Below the pieces are notes generated by a model. That model did no database searches. It worked only from the letters and a program-made list of their open reading frames with translations, and was not told the origin of the DNA. The position numbers and the translations under genes are program-made. A stretch of 64,000 nt of DNA from positions 1-64,000 of the forward strand of contig CALVHD010000005.1 of assembly GCA_944327245.1 (NCBI GenBank), given 5' to 3'. Below are positions 15,349 to 23,047 of this stretch, piece by piece (position 1 is the stretch's first letter; every line of letters starts with the position of its first letter). Origin of the DNA: Candidatus Gastranaerophilales bacterium (lineage in GTDB: Bacteria > Cyanobacteriota > Vampirovibrionia > Gastranaerophilales > Gastranaerophilaceae).

Positions 15349-17454
15349 TTATTTAAAAAACATTGGCGATAAAACAAACGCCAAAATTGCAAGAAATTTA
15401 ATTAATGAACTCAAACAAGGTGTAATTAAATCTTTTAAAAGCGAATATATGCTGTTATTTTGCTCTAATATACTGTATTGTGTTGAGATTGGCGCATTTA
15501 TGAATTCATCTTTAAAATATTTCTTTGCAGCCTTAGAAACTATTGCAGAATTTAATGATGAATATAATAAAACACTGCCGGACAAAATAGCACCAAAAAC
15601 AAACCCCATAAGCGCTTCTGTACCAAGCTTAAATGCAATAACCCAAAAAACCAGTACAACCATAGTTGTATAAAAAATTATCTGTATGGAAGATGTATTT
15701 GCAGCAGCACACACGCATTTCTCATAATCAGGGCGCATTTCATAACGCAAAATTTGAGGAAATCTTCTAAATTGATTTTTAACTTCCAAAATTAATCTTG
15801 AAGCAGTCTTGGATACTCCGCTTAAAATAAAAGAACAATACAAATAAGGTATAGAAGCACCAATAAACAAAGACGCTAAAACATAAGGATTTAAAATATC
15901 AACTTGTTCTAATTGAACATTTACGCTAAAAGCAATTAAAACGGATAATGCTGTTAAAATCGCTGTTGTAGTTAAGAAATTTTTACCTAAAGAAATAATA
16001 TAATATCCGATTTGTCCCAACATATCTCTATTTTTATCATATTCTGAAATTTCACCAATTTCATAGGTATTTGCAATAACGTCTATGTCATTAGAAACCA
16101 AAGCAAAAATATTAATACACATCATAATTCCAAAAGTCGAAATCATTCCCAATATTGCAATTGTAATAGCATAAATGCCAATCAAAGGCGCCTGCATACC
16201 ACCTGAGAGCAAAAATGAAGATATAATCGAAAACGCAATTATAATAACAGGCAAGAAAACGCCCATAAAACCTTCTTTTAAAGTTTGGACAATACAAGCA
16301 GACAAGCCTGCAATAGCAGAATTTGCAACATTTTTAACTGTTTTAAATTTTCCAAAAATATAGTTTGCATTTACAAAACAAACAATAAATCCTGCAAAAG
16401 AGCCGACAACAATAGCATAAAATAAACTTAAATCACCTAAAAACCAAGTTTTTATAACATAATAAGAAAAAATTGAAAACAGCACAATTGTACAAAAACC
16501 TGAAATAAAAAGTGCTCTTATAGGATTTTTAATTTTATTCATTTTAATAAACAAAATAACAATAATAGAAGCAAATACCCCGCTTGAAGCTATTATTAAA
16601 GGCAAAAATGCCCCCATTAAATTTAGTGCCATTGCACCTACAGCCATAGAAGCAACAATAACCGCACAAAAAGATAAAAACATATCCAAAGAAAGAGCAT
16701 TTACCTTAAATACACTTTTTGTAATACCCGATAAAAGCAAAAGCGGATTTCTTTTATCAAGCGCATCAATTTCACCTTCTAGTTGAGAAACTAATTCTAT
16801 TGCACCTGAGGCAGCCTTTTTTACAATTGAAGCCCCGACACTTGAAAATAAAACAACAATCGAAGCACCAAGAATAAATCCGTTGATAATCAAATAATCT
16901 TTATAAATATGATACAAAATAACTAAAGGCACTAACGCCAATCCGACAACAGCCATAGCAATTGCAACGCCGGAATTAAATGCTATTTTGTAAGCAGAAT
17001 TTATTGAAGCATTTTTCCCTTTAGAAATTTTAGCCGAAGCTCTTGTTGCAATAAAATTTGTAATAAAACCGCAAAAAATAGCAAAGAAAACTCCGACTAA
17101 ATAACATAAAACAAAAGATATGCCTAACGGTTTAAGTAAAATTACCGCAAGCAAAAATACAACAAAAAATAAAAACTTATTCTCTCTTTTAAAAAACAAA
17201 CTTACGCCATTATAGAAATATTTAATAATTTTATCTAAGGCAGCATATTTATAGTTGTTATATGAAATTTCACAAATTTTACAAGAAGACAATAATAACG
17301 CTAAAGAGCCTGACAAAAGCGCTACCCATTTTGATTTTGTAGAAGATAAATCAACAAAATATACCCCATAACTTACATATAAGGTTATAAACAAAAACAA
17401 CCACAATACCGTATACCAAAAAATAATCTTTATTTCTGTTTTATTTCTATCCAT
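15349..17454 (-). CDS. Proton-pyrophosphatase (HppA) homologue lacking catalytic residues
   Basis: A 701-residue polytopic membrane protein that aligns without gaps, from memory, to membrane-bound ion-pumping pyrophosphatases over several conserved blocks. The pyrophosphate/Mg motifs are destroyed. The block DVGADLVGKVE reads SGAIELVSQLE (residues 216-226) while KAA before it and RNP after it stay. DNVGDNVGD reads SGITKSVFK (242-250) while the later Asp of the ADLFE block stays. GNTTKA reads GYYIIS. GDTVGDPFKD near the C-terminus reads NNSIYSLLKD (666-675). The block EVKNQFRRFP with PDYEKCV is well kept. The frame is open and full length, so this is not a decaying pseudogene by appearance. 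It cannot plausibly hydrolyse pyrophosphate. A non-catalytic channel, sensor or scaffold role is inferred. Confidence 0.85.
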   Translation of the reverse strand: MDRNKTEIKIIFWYTVLWLFLFITLYVSYGVYFVDLSSTKSKWVALLSGSLALLLSSCKICEISYNNYKYAALDKIIKYFYNGVSLFFKRENKFLFFVVFLLAVILLKPLGISFVLCYLVGVFFAIFCGFITNFIATRASAKISKGKNASINSAYKIAFNSGVAIAMAVVGLALVPLVILYHIYKDYLIINGFILGASIVVLFSSVGASIVKKAASGAIELVSQLEGEIDALDKRNPLLLLSGITKSVFKVNALSLDMFLSFCAVIVASMAVGAMALNLMGAFLPLIIASSGVFASIIVILFIKMNKIKNPIRALFISGFCTIVLFSIFSYYVIKTWFLGDLSLFYAIVVGSFAGFIVCFVNANYIFGKFKTVKNVANSAIAGLSACIVQTLKEGFMGVFLPVIIIAFSIISSFLLSGGMQAPLIGIYAITIAILGMISTFGIMMCINIFALVSNDIDVIANTYEIGEISEYDKNRDMLGQIGYYIISLGKNFLTTTAILTALSVLIAFSVNVQLEQVDILNPYVLASLFIGASIPYLYCSFILSGVSKTASRLILEVKNQFRRFPQILRYEMRPDYEKCVCAAANTSSIQIIFYTTMVVLVFWVIAFKLGTEALMGFVFGAILSGSVLLYSSLNSAIVSKAAKKYFKDEFINAPISTQYSILEQNNSIYSLLKDLITPCLSSLIKFLAILAFVLSPMFFK

Positions 17455-17524
17455 CTACACTTCCATATAAAAACTAATCAGTACTCTACATATTATAAAT
17501 GAAAAATATTTTTTTACTGAAATA

Positions 17525-18298
17525 TTAAGGCTTCTTTACAAGAATGGATTTCTTTTCATCTAAAATATAAGCAATTATTGAATTAATTTCTTTTAATAAA
17601 TCTTTTGATGATGAAGATTTTCTTACGGCAACAGCATAATATTCCCGAGAATATGCCCTGTTTATAATTCTATAGTTACCGTTGTTTAAACCACTCAAAA
17701 TACAATCATCTCCAAATATCGCATCAATTTTACCCTGTTTTAAATATTTGAATGCCTCATAATAAGTTTTAGCACCTATTATATAAGCATTTGGAACAAC
17801 CAATCTAACAACTTTTTCACCCGTTGTTCCCATAACAACCCCTAATTTGCCTTGTTTATTAAAATAACTCAAACTATTGATTTTAGAATTTTTTGCAATC
17901 ATTATTTTTTGATTTGCAACAAAATAAGGCATAGAAAAATCAATAACAAGCTTTCTTTTATCATTAACACTTAAAGTTGCAACCAAAATATCTACTTCTT
18001 TAGAGTTTAATTTTTCAATTCTGTTTTGCGCATTTACACTTACATATTTGATATTTTGCGGAGATTCAAACCCAAAAATACCATCCGCTATGTATTGAGC
18101 AATTTGTACATCAATTCCTCTTAGCTCGGCATTCTTATAATAACCAAAAGGAGGTGAATCTGTTTTAACACCCGCAATTAAATATCCTCTGTTTTTAATG
18201 ACTTCTAAATCGGTAAGTCCGTCCTTTTTGTGTAAACAACCCGACAAAGAAAAAACAGAAAAAAGTAAAATTAATATTAAGAATATATACTTTTTCAT
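17525..18298 (-). CDS. Amino-acid-type ABC transporter substrate-binding lipoprotein (SBP family 3)
   Basis: The 257-residue protein begins with a lipoprotein signal peptide ending in LSGC (lipid-anchored Cys 21). It then shows the family 3 binding-protein opening: LEVIKNRGYLIAGVKTDSPPFGYY, split here as VIKNRGYLIAG and SPPFGYY, followed by LRGIDVQIAQYIAD. Such proteins capture polar amino acids in the periplasm for an ABC importer. No permease or ATPase gene is adjacent, so it is either an orphan receptor or works with a transporter encoded elsewhere. Its start is only 23 bases from the divergent yitT start; a TATGAT at 18315-18310 on the minus strand is a likely -10. Confidence 0.88.
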   Translation of the reverse strand: MKKYIFLILILLFSVFSLSGCLHKKDGLTDLEVIKNRGYLIAGVKTDSPPFGYYKNAELRGIDVQIAQYIADGIFGFESPQNIKYVSVNAQNRIEKLNSKEVDILVATLSVNDKRKLVIDFSMPYFVANQKIMIAKNSKINSLSYFNKQGKLGVVMGTTGEKVVRLVVPNAYIIGAKTYYEAFKYLKQGKIDAIFGDDCILSGLNNGNYRIINRAYSREYYAVAVRKSSSSKDLLKEINSIIAYILDEKKSILVKKP

Positions 18299-18321
18299 AA
18301 AAGTATTCTATCATAAAAAAT

Positions 18322-19152
18322 ATGAAAAACTTAATTATTAACATATTACTGTGCACATTTGGTGCATTTTTGGCAGCTTTTGCACTTGAGTGCTTTTTAG
18401 TACCCAACCAGATAATCGATGGCGGAATTGTCGGCATTTCAATAATGTCCAGCTATATTACAAAAATTAATTTAGGCGTTTTTCTGGTTGTCTTAAATAT
18501 ACCTTTTGTTCTGCTTGCATTAAATGAATTTGGCATGACATTTATATTTAAAGCATCATACAGCGTTTGTATGCTTGCTTTATTTGTCAATATAATGCAT
18601 AAGATTCCGCCAATAACAAACGATCTTCTTTTATCGGCATGTTTTGGAGGGGCAATACTTGGTATCGGCGTCGGAATTGTACTTAAAAATAACGCTTGTA
18701 TGGATGGAACTGAAATTTTAGCTATGAAAATTTCAAAAAAATATCCATATTCTGTCGGCGAAATTATTATGTTTATCAACGTTTTTATTTTTGCATGCGC
18801 AGGATTTTTGTTTGGATGGGAAGAAGCAATGTATTCAGCCCTTACATACGTTGTTGCATACAAAGCTATAGACATGATTGTTCAAGGATTAAGTGAAGAA
18901 AAATCAATAAGAATTATTTCAGATAAAGGCAAAATAATAGGTCAAGCTATAATACAAAATTTAGATAAAACAGTCACATACATAGACGCTCAAGGCGGCT
19001 ACAGTAAAAACCCAAAAACAATGGTTTATTGCATTGCACCTCGTATAGAACTTTATAAATTAAAAGAACTTGTCGTAAGCATTGATAAAGATGCTTTTAT
19101 AACCATTGAAAATGTTCACGAAGTATACGGCAAACGTTATAAAAAAAATTAA
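18322..19152 (+). CDS. YitT-family membrane protein (DUF161 plus C-terminal DUF2179)
   Basis: The 276 residues begin with five or six membrane helices of the YitT type, including the opening LLCTFGAFLAAFALECFL, the phrase PNQIIDGGIVGIS, and the second half-repeat GIGVGIVLKNNACMDGTEILA. A soluble C-terminal DUF2179 domain of about 80 residues follows, ending in ITIENVHEVYGKRYK. Function is unknown; some members influence export of small molecules or metabolite resistance. The gene is divergent from the solute-binding lipoprotein gene and is followed by a two-way terminator. Confidence 0.88.
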   Translation: MKNLIINILLCTFGAFLAAFALECFLVPNQIIDGGIVGISIMSSYITKINLGVFLVVLNIPFVLLALNEFGMTFIFKASYSVCMLALFVNIMHKIPPITNDLLLSACFGGAILGIGVGIVLKNNACMDGTEILAMKISKKYPYSVGEIIMFINVFIFACAGFLFGWEEAMYSALTYVVAYKAIDMIVQGLSEEKSIRIISDKGKIIGQAIIQNLDKTVTYIDAQGGYSKNPKTMVYCIAPRIELYKLKELVVSIDKDAFITIENVHEVYGKRYKKN

Positions 19153-19192
19153 AGTGGAATAAAAAAGATAGATAAAACCACTGTATTGTCAC

Positions 19193-19227
19193 AAAATACA
19201 CTTCCCCATTAACAAGAAGTGTATTTT
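19193..19227. terminator. Bidirectional terminator between yitT and the alpha/beta hydrolase-like gene
   Basis: The perfect 12-base inverted repeat AAAATACACTTC (19193-19204) / GAAGTGTATTTT (19216-19227) with an 11-base loop serves both convergent genes. The right arm overlaps the stop codon of the minus-strand gene. Confidence 0.85.
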
Positions 19228-19975
19228 AGTTATTTACAATAAAATTAACAATATCATTAGTACTTTGAGGGTTAACCTTCAAGAGCTGATTTCCGGGACC
19301 GCCAATCGGATAGGTAATAATAACCGGCTTAAAGACAGAATGAGTACTAAAAAGTATTTTGTCTGATTTAGATAAAATAAACATAAATTTTGTGTTTGTA
19401 AAACTTGCTATTTTAATCGGAATATAAAGACCCTTAAAATTCAACATTGGAGATATTATAACAAATTTTTCAGGCTTTTTTTTCATTGTGCTTCCGGCTA
19501 TAATACCGGCGCTTGCACCTATATCCGCCCCTACAAAAATAGTATCATTTGTGTTTATTTTAGGATAATTAGACTTAACATAAGCAATAGATTCAATTAC
19601 ATCATCGGGAAGTTTTTGCCAATCTAAAGATGTAAACTTAAATCTTGATTTTATTTTCAATTTTTCATTGTAAACACTTCTTGAATGGCCTCTTAAATCC
19701 ATTGCTAAAACATTATAGCCTCTGTTTCTTAATTCTTTAGCAATAGTTTGCCAGCTTAGAGCATTCAAAGAAAATGAATGCAGCATTACAACAAGCGGTT
19801 TAGTTGTAGGAGGTGTTGCAATATACAAATCTCCGACCAAAATATGCTTATCTTTTGTTACAAATTCTATCTTATGTTTTGTTTTTGGCTTCTTTTTCTT
19901 TGATGTTGCCGCATTAACAGAATTAAAAAAACACAGCAAACAAACCAATAAGCCAAAAATAATTACTTTTTTCAT
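19226..19975 (-). CDS. Exported alpha/beta-hydrolase-fold protein with altered catalytic residues
   Basis: The 249-residue product has a signal peptide (cleavage likely after residues NSVNA, about 22) and a lysine-rich linker. The body is an alpha/beta hydrolase: VVMLHSFSLNALSW at the oxyanion-loop position, MDLRGHSRS, and the nucleophile elbow VGADIGAS (148-155). The elbow normally reads GxSxG; here the nucleophile position is Asp151. The C-terminal GGPGNQLL has Asn where relatives in this group usually have the catalytic His. Ser-dependent esterase activity is therefore unlikely. Asp can act as nucleophile in dehalogenases and epoxide hydrolases, but those also keep the His. A binding or structural role in the periplasm is inferred. 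The 12 bases before the start carry no strong ribosome site. Confidence 0.78.
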   Translation of the reverse strand: MKKVIIFGLLVCLLCFFNSVNAATSKKKKPKTKHKIEFVTKDKHILVGDLYIATPPTTKPLVVMLHSFSLNALSWQTIAKELRNRGYNVLAMDLRGHSRSVYNEKLKIKSRFKFTSLDWQKLPDDVIESIAYVKSNYPKINTNDTIFVGADIGASAGIIAGSTMKKKPEKFVIISPMLNFKGLYIPIKIASFTNTKFMFILSKSDKILFSTHSVFKPVIITYPIGGPGNQLLKVNPQSTNDIVNFIVNN

Positions 19976-20089
19976 AATTTAATTTTAACAAATATGCTTA
20001 TTTTAATTCACAAATTTTAAAATTTTCAACCTTTTAGAGGAATTTACAAAAATACATCTAAAGCAAATTTTTCAGCTGACGAAAAAAGT

Positions 20090-20174
20090 AATATACAAAT
20101 TTGAAAAGGAGCTAAGACTCCTTCTCAAAACCTCCTCCCCAAGTCTAGTAGCCGCCTTATGACGGCTTTTTTTT
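20090..20174 (+). ncRNA. Candidate small RNA: hairpin, CU-rich single strand, intrinsic terminator
   Basis: An intrinsic terminator on the plus strand (20150-20174) has no plus-strand gene before it, so it must end a transcript that starts in the 197-base gap after 19976. Upstream lies a hairpin AAGGAG (20106-20111) / CTCCTT (20118-20123), and between the two is an unpaired-looking stretch with CCTCCTCCCC (20131-20140), which could pair with ribosome binding sites. An alternative pairing of CTAAGACT (20112-20119) with AGTCTAG (20142-20148) would open the first hairpin. No open frame of useful length is present. The 5' end and promoter were not located, so the start given is approximate. Confidence 0.5.
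20150..20174 (+). terminator. Orphan plus-strand intrinsic terminator
   Basis: AGCCGCC (20150-20156), loop TTAT, GACGGCT (20161-20167) with one C-A mismatch, followed by an unbroken T tract to 20174. The T tract is on the plus side only, so it does not serve the minus-strand etfA gene whose stop is at 20173. Confidence 0.75.
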
Positions 20175-21195
20175 ATTTTATATTAAAATAATTTAGTAAA
20201 TCATCAATAACTTTTTTTGCATCAGCAACTATTTTATAATCGGAATACTTAAATATTTCAGCATTTTCATCAGTATTAATCGCAACAATTGTTTTAGAAT
20301 TTTTCATTCCTTGTATATGCTGAATTGCCCCTGATACGCCAAAGGCAATATATAATTTTGCTTCAACGTTTGAGCCGGTTTGACCAATTTGATATTTCGA
20401 ATCCACCAAATTAAAATCTACAACTTTTCTGGTTGCGCCAAATTTTGAATCGGTAATTTTTGATAATTTTTTTAATTTGATAAAATACTCATCGCTTTTA
20501 TCGCCATATAAACCGTAACCGCCGCACAAAACCACATTAGCATTTGAAAAATCAACTGTATTTTCATTTTTATCAAGAATTGAGCGAACTAACTTTATTC
20601 TTTCTTCATAATATGAAGCAGGTATGTACTCAACAAATTCGCCGTTATCGGAATAAATAAACTCCTTTTTGAAAATATTCGGGCGAATTGTTGCACAAAA
20701 CGGAGCTTTTTTTGATAATATCGTCGCCATTAATTCAGAACCAAATGTAGGTCTTGTAGGAGCAAATAGAATTTCTTCATTTTTAATTATAAATTCTGCT
20801 TCCGTACAGTCAGCAACAAGTCCGGTATCCAATTGAGCAGTTACCCTTGGAGCAACAGACCTGCCCTTAAGAGTTGCAGGAAAAAGAATAACATCAGCAG
20901 GATTATTTTTATAATATTCCAAAAAGGCATTTGCATATATAGTTGAATAAAAAATATCAAATACACTGTCTTTTATTAAAACAACTCTGTCTGCTCCTGA
21001 TTTATATGTTTTTTTAATCTCATCGTCGACCAAATATGAAGCAATAAAAACTGCTTCTATTTGATAGTTTATATCTTGTTTTAATTTTTTTGCTTCTACT
21101 GCTAATTTTTTTGCCTTGCTTATAAGCTCAAAAGTAACATCATTAATTTGATTATTTTCTAAATTTAACTCACCATATACTGTTATTTTTTTCAT
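20173..21195 (-). CDS. etfA: Electron transfer flavoprotein alpha subunit
   Basis: EtfA binds the FAD of the heterodimeric electron transfer flavoprotein. The C-terminal FAD domain is well kept: GRSVAPRVTAQLDTGLVADC before it, APTRPTFGSELMA, then VVLCGGYGLYG, GATRKVVD, YQIGQTGSNVEAKLYIAFGVSGAIQH and ending with KIVADA. At 340 residues it has the normal length. The ATG overlaps the stop of etfB by four bases. No acyl-CoA dehydrogenase or ETF-quinone oxidoreductase gene is nearby, so its redox partner is not indicated by context. Confidence 0.92.
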   Translation of the reverse strand: MKKITVYGELNLENNQINDVTFELISKAKKLAVEAKKLKQDINYQIEAVFIASYLVDDEIKKTYKSGADRVVLIKDSVFDIFYSTIYANAFLEYYKNNPADVILFPATLKGRSVAPRVTAQLDTGLVADCTEAEFIIKNEEILFAPTRPTFGSELMATILSKKAPFCATIRPNIFKKEFIYSDNGEFVEYIPASYYEERIKLVRSILDKNENTVDFSNANVVLCGGYGLYGDKSDEYFIKLKKLSKITDSKFGATRKVVDFNLVDSKYQIGQTGSNVEAKLYIAFGVSGAIQHIQGMKNSKTIVAINTDENAEIFKYSDYKIVADAKKVIDDLLNYFNIK

Positions 21196-21971
21196 TTTTT
21201 ATCAACCTTTAATAAAAAATCTAAAATTCTTTTTGCATAATCTTCTTTAATTTCTTTTGTATCTTTAACAATTTCCGGCCTATAAGCTCTATATACCATA
21301 GTCGGAGAACCAATGACCCCTACTTCATCTTTATTTAAGCCGATATCTTGAAGATTATACACTTCAATTGGAATATTTTGTGCTCTTATATAATCATCAA
21401 TTTTAGGAATATAATTTTGCTCAACTTCATATTTAAGCGCAAGCAAACAGGGTGTTTTAATTTCAAATATGTTTATTGATGAATCTGCTTTTTGAGATAC
21501 TATTGCCATATTTTTATCCGCATTATGTATTTCAGACACATTGATAACTTCAGGAATTTTCAACAATTGAGCAATACTTAAAGGAACCTGCTGAGTATCA
21601 CCATCAATAGCCATCTGTCCCATTAAAATCAAATTAAAATCAGAACAATATTTCTTTATTGCACCGGATAATATTTTTGATGTTGCCAATGTATCAGACC
21701 CGACAAAAGCCTTATCTGAAAGCAAAATAGCCCTATCGGCACCTTTTGCAAGTGCATAACTTAAAACGTCCTGCGCCTGTTTTGGACCCATAGAAACAGC
21801 AACAATATTTGTATCTTTAAATTTATTCTTGATTTTTATAGCGGCATTAAGCGCATATTCATCATAAGGATTAATTTTAGAGAGCATATTATTTCTGTCT
21901 AAATTATTTTCCTTTGTCCATTTAATATCATCAACATCGGGAACTTGTTTAATGCAAACTATTATATTCAC
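21192..21971 (-). CDS. etfB: Electron transfer flavoprotein beta subunit
   Basis: EtfB forms the adenine-nucleotide-binding half of the ETF dimer. The opening IIVCIKQVPDVDDIKW, the phrase NPYDEYALNAAIKIK, the SMGPKQAQDVLSYALAKGADRAILL block and the GQMAIDGDTQQVPLSIA block are all family signatures. The 259-residue length is standard. The start codon directly abuts the stop of the isomerase gene upstream, giving an unusual isomerase-etfB-etfA transcript. Whether this ETF carries out electron bifurcation cannot be told by eye. Confidence 0.92.
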   Translation of the reverse strand: MNIIVCIKQVPDVDDIKWTKENNLDRNNMLSKINPYDEYALNAAIKIKNKFKDTNIVAVSMGPKQAQDVLSYALAKGADRAILLSDKAFVGSDTLATSKILSGAIKKYCSDFNLILMGQMAIDGDTQQVPLSIAQLLKIPEVINVSEIHNADKNMAIVSQKADSSINIFEIKTPCLLALKYEVEQNYIPKIDDYIRAQNIPIEVYNLQDIGLNKDEVGVIGSPTMVYRAYRPEIVKDTKEIKEDYAKRILDFLLKVDKK

Positions 21972-23027
21972 TTATATTAAGTCCTTATCATCCACTACTT
22001 TATTCAGCCCTTGCGGTTTATCAACATTTTTTTTCAACTTTAACGCCATTTTAAATGCAAGCATTTGAATTGTAATTATCAGCGCAAGAACTGTTGCTAT
22101 TTTTGATTGGCATTTTGGAAATTTTAACAAAATATCACAATCATAATCTTCATATTCGTCTGAAACAACAATAGATTTAACCTTATATGTTTTCAAAATT
22201 TTCTTTAATAAATTGCGCTCCAGATTAGTACAGTCACTTGTTAAAAATATTAACAGCACTTTAGTTTTATTTAATAGCGCAAAATGCCCATGAATAAATT
22301 CACCCAATGGATATGGACAAGTGTTAATGTAGCATGTTTCTTTGATTTTTAGCGCAGCCTCAAGAGCTAGCGGAAAATTTGTATTAAAACCGCAAATTGA
22401 AAAACCTTGTTGTTTAGATAAAAATTTTGATACAACATCAATATTTTCAATGTTTGCAATTGTATCTTCGATATTTTTTCTTACATATTTTATATTCTCA
22501 ATATGTGAACAAATATCAATTTGTTTATTTTGAGCAATTTTCAGCGCAATCAACCACAGCATAAAAACACTGGCTCCATATGTCTTTGTTGCAGCTATTG
22601 CTTTTTCGGAGCCTGCATTTATATTAAATTTAAAATCACATTCACTGTATAATTTAGAATTTTCATTGTTTGTTATACAAAGAGTTTTCAAACCGCAATC
22701 TTTAATTTTTTCCATAGCCAAAACCGTATCAACACTGTTTCCGGATTGACTTACAAAAATATATAACGCATCTTTATCAAAATTATTAAAGGATGAATGA
22801 GCAATTTCTGAAGCATACTCACAAGAAGCTTCAACATTGGAAATATTTTCAAAGAAATATTTACCGAGCATTGCCGCATTATATGATGAACCACTTGCTA
22901 TCAAAACAATTCTGTTGATATTCAAGGGAATATCCATTAAAACACAATAATTTAATATAAAACGATTAATTAAATTTTCTATTATTACAGCCTGAGAAGC
23001 TATTTCTATTTCCATCATATAACTCAT
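21972..23027 (-). CDS. GlmS-like isomerase-domain protein (two SIS domains, no glutaminase domain)
   Basis: Two sugar-isomerase (SIS) domains match the isomerase half of glucosamine-6-phosphate synthase: IASGSSYNAAMLGKYFFE, SQSGNSVDTVLAM, SEKAIAATKTYGAS, ALEAALKIKETCYIN, YPLGEFIHGHFAL and the C-terminal tail NVDKPQGLNKVV, which corresponds to the active-site tail of GlmS. The N-terminal glutaminase domain is absent, so it resembles glucosamine-6-phosphate deaminase (GlmD/NagB-II), AgaS or FrlB enzymes acting on amino sugar phosphates. The exact start among MNMSYMM is uncertain; 23027, 23018 and 23015 are possible, none with a ribosome site. The gene is divergent from hemW and shares a mirror-image -10 with it. 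Confidence 0.82.
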   Translation of the reverse strand: MSYMMEIEIASQAVIIENLINRFILNYCVLMDIPLNINRIVLIASGSSYNAAMLGKYFFENISNVEASCEYASEIAHSSFNNFDKDALYIFVSQSGNSVDTVLAMEKIKDCGLKTLCITNNENSKLYSECDFKFNINAGSEKAIAATKTYGASVFMLWLIALKIAQNKQIDICSHIENIKYVRKNIEDTIANIENIDVVSKFLSKQQGFSICGFNTNFPLALEAALKIKETCYINTCPYPLGEFIHGHFALLNKTKVLLIFLTSDCTNLERNLLKKILKTYKVKSIVVSDEYEDYDCDILLKFPKCQSKIATVLALIITIQMLAFKMALKLKKNVDKPQGLNKVVDDKDLI

Positions 23028-23033
23028 ATTCAT

Positions 23034-23041
23034 ATTATAAT
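23034..23041. promoter_or_regulatory. Mirror-image -10 element for divergent hemW and isomerase genes
   Basis: The octamer ATTATAAT reads TATAAT on both strands (plus 23036-23041, minus 23039-23034). The hemW start codon lies only six bases beyond the plus-strand -10, and neither gene has a ribosome site, so at least the hemW transcript would be leaderless or nearly so. This is an inference from sequence alone. Confidence 0.5.
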
Positions 23042-23047
23042 GTAAAA

